Source: Shinisaurus crocodilurus (taxonomy: Eukaryota > Chordata > Lepidosauria > Squamata > Shinisauridae). From it: DNA of 64,000 nt. This document shows positions 63,066-64,000 of this stretch, in pieces (the stretch's first letter is position 1; the number at the start of each line of letters is the position of its first letter). The notes beneath the pieces were generated by a model, which was given only the letters and a program-made list of their open reading frames with translations, was not told the DNA's origin and did not search any database. The stretch spans positions 5,682,934-5,746,933 of the forward strand of contig CM037883.1 in NCBI GenBank assembly GCA_021292165.1, read 5' to 3'. The position numbers were made by a program, and so were the translations under genes.

Positions 63066-63344
63066 TATAAAGGCTCTGATCTAGCTCCAGTTGGATATAA
63101 ACAAGTTGTTGAAGTGTGATGACTAGTTGTGCAAGAACATTGCTAGGGATGTCCTTTTATTGTACTCATAATAAAGTATCATGTGAATGAGTGTTCAAAG
63201 AGGCATGTGGGCATACCCAGGCAAGCAATAAACAGAAAATACGTTGCTTGGATGACCCAAAATGGAGTAGCAGTGCAGGACAGTTTGGGAAGCAGGATCA
63301 TATTCTTCAAGGGTTTGGGCCAATCAGTGGGGCAACCTGTTAGA

Positions 63345-63475
63345 GAAGATCCATAGCTCAGTGTGGAGCACATGGTTTTCATGCAGAAGGGCCCAGGTTC
63401 GATCTCTGCAATCTTCAGTTAAAAGGATCAGGTAGCAGTTGATGCAAAAGAGTCCTCTCTCTGACTGATTTGATG
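63345..63475 (+). mobile_element. tRNA-derived SINE, 3' truncated
   Basis: GATCCATAGCTCAGTGTGGA (A box), AGGTTCGATCTCTGCAATCT (B box), CAGTTAAAAGGATCAGGTAG. Confidence 0.78.
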
Positions 63476-63499
63476 TCAGGGTAGACAACATTTCATTCA

Positions 63500-63615
63500 T
63501 TTTCATTTCATTTATTACCTTTCTGTACTTCCCAATAGCCAAAGCTCTCTGGGGAGTTTACACAGATTAAAACCTTAAAAATACATTATAAAAACCATAT
63601 AACATACAAACATAC

Positions 63616-63650
<35 letters not shown>

Positions 63651-64000
63651 AAAAACCATTTTAAACAATCAACAACAAGAAAAATTCAAAACCTGTTTAA
63701 AGACTCATCATATGCTGCCAAATGCCTGAGTGAAGAAGAGGGTCTTAACCTGGTGCCGAAAAGATAACAATGTTGGTGCCAGGTGAGCCTCATCGGGAAG
63801 ATCATTCCACAATTGGGGACCCACCACTGAGACGGCCCTCTCCCTCAATGCCACCTTCCAAGCCTCCCTGGGAGGAAGCACCTGGAGGAGGAGGGCCTTA
63901 GATGATGACCATAGCGTACAGGTAGGTTCATGCCAGGAGAAGCGCTCCATCAGGTATTACGGTCCCGAACTGTGTAAGGCTTTATAGGTCAAAACCAGCA
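63500..64000 (-). mobile_element. LINE 3' end with ORF2 C-terminus, continues past the window
   Basis: On the minus strand the frame at 63708-63950 reads KVALRERAVSVVGPQLWNDL then PDEAHLAPTLLSFRHQVKTL, an L2-like ORF2 C-terminus. The 3' UTR has ACTCCCCAGAGAGCTTTGGC then TATTGGGAAGTACAG. A (GA)n at 63619-63649 sits in the UTR. The 5' part lies beyond the window edge. Confidence 0.8.

Larger units (their letters stand above)
18578..64000 (+). other. Intron downstream of the IL1RAPL2-like exon (inferred)
   Basis: The next expected exon would begin the third Ig-like domain, with its conserved cysteine and tryptophan. No such peptide was seen in the remaining 45 kb. The stretch is filled by transposable elements, microsatellites and unique DNA, as expected for a large intron. 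Confidence 0.6.

Overview
The window reads as nuclear DNA of a squamate reptile (lizard or snake). It is dominated by interspersed repeats of squamate type: Sauria-type tRNA SINEs ending in AAATAAATA, a second tRNA-derived SINE with intact A and B boxes, CR1 and L2-like LINE 3' ends, and a very large number of short non-autonomous DNA transposons. Microsatellites are frequent, CpG is generally depleted, and there are no bacterial-type genes. The only host coding sequence I can support is one 75-bp exon at 18503-18577 on the + strand. It has a strong acceptor and donor, is phase 1 at both ends, and its peptide matches the linker between the second and third Ig-like domains of an IL-1-receptor accessory protein-like protein, best fitting IL1RAPL2. 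That gene has very large introns in other vertebrates, so the rest of the window is most simply intron on either side of this exon.

Layout. 1-4.3 kb: apparently unique sequence, a truncated 5S-derived SINE, SINE fragments, a hAT-like element and an L2-like LINE 3' end. 4.38-6.26 kb: nine copies of a roughly 177-bp tandem repeat carrying TTAGGG-type telomeric hexamers, split by a 5'-truncated LINE insertion with a 14-bp target-site duplication (TSD). 8-13 kb: nested hAT MITEs and SINEs, including a 1.44-kb hAT element at 11395-12834 with a CpG-rich, promoter-like interior. 13.5-17.5 kb: LINE tails, an LTR-like GC-rich segment, a hAT MITE and two SINEs fused from a 5S rRNA head and a CR1-type tail. 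18.5 kb: the exon, followed by a CR1 fragment. 20-37 kb: microsatellites, TA-flanked MITEs and nested SINEs. 37-56 kb: more hAT elements, many with perfect 8-bp TSDs, a compound trinucleotide repeat and a GATA array. 56-64 kb: two hAT MITEs inserted into the same 8-bp target, LINE C-terminal remnants, and a MITE with ends GGGTTCAGACAAC.

The strongest overall signal is transposon history. At least eight hAT terminal-repeat types are present. I read eleven perfect and five 7-of-8 8-bp TSDs by eye, and several insertions sit inside one another, giving a relative order of events. No operon, CRISPR array, tRNA gene or intact transposase gene was found. Family assignments come from recognising terminal repeats, TSDs and short peptide motifs; no database was searched.
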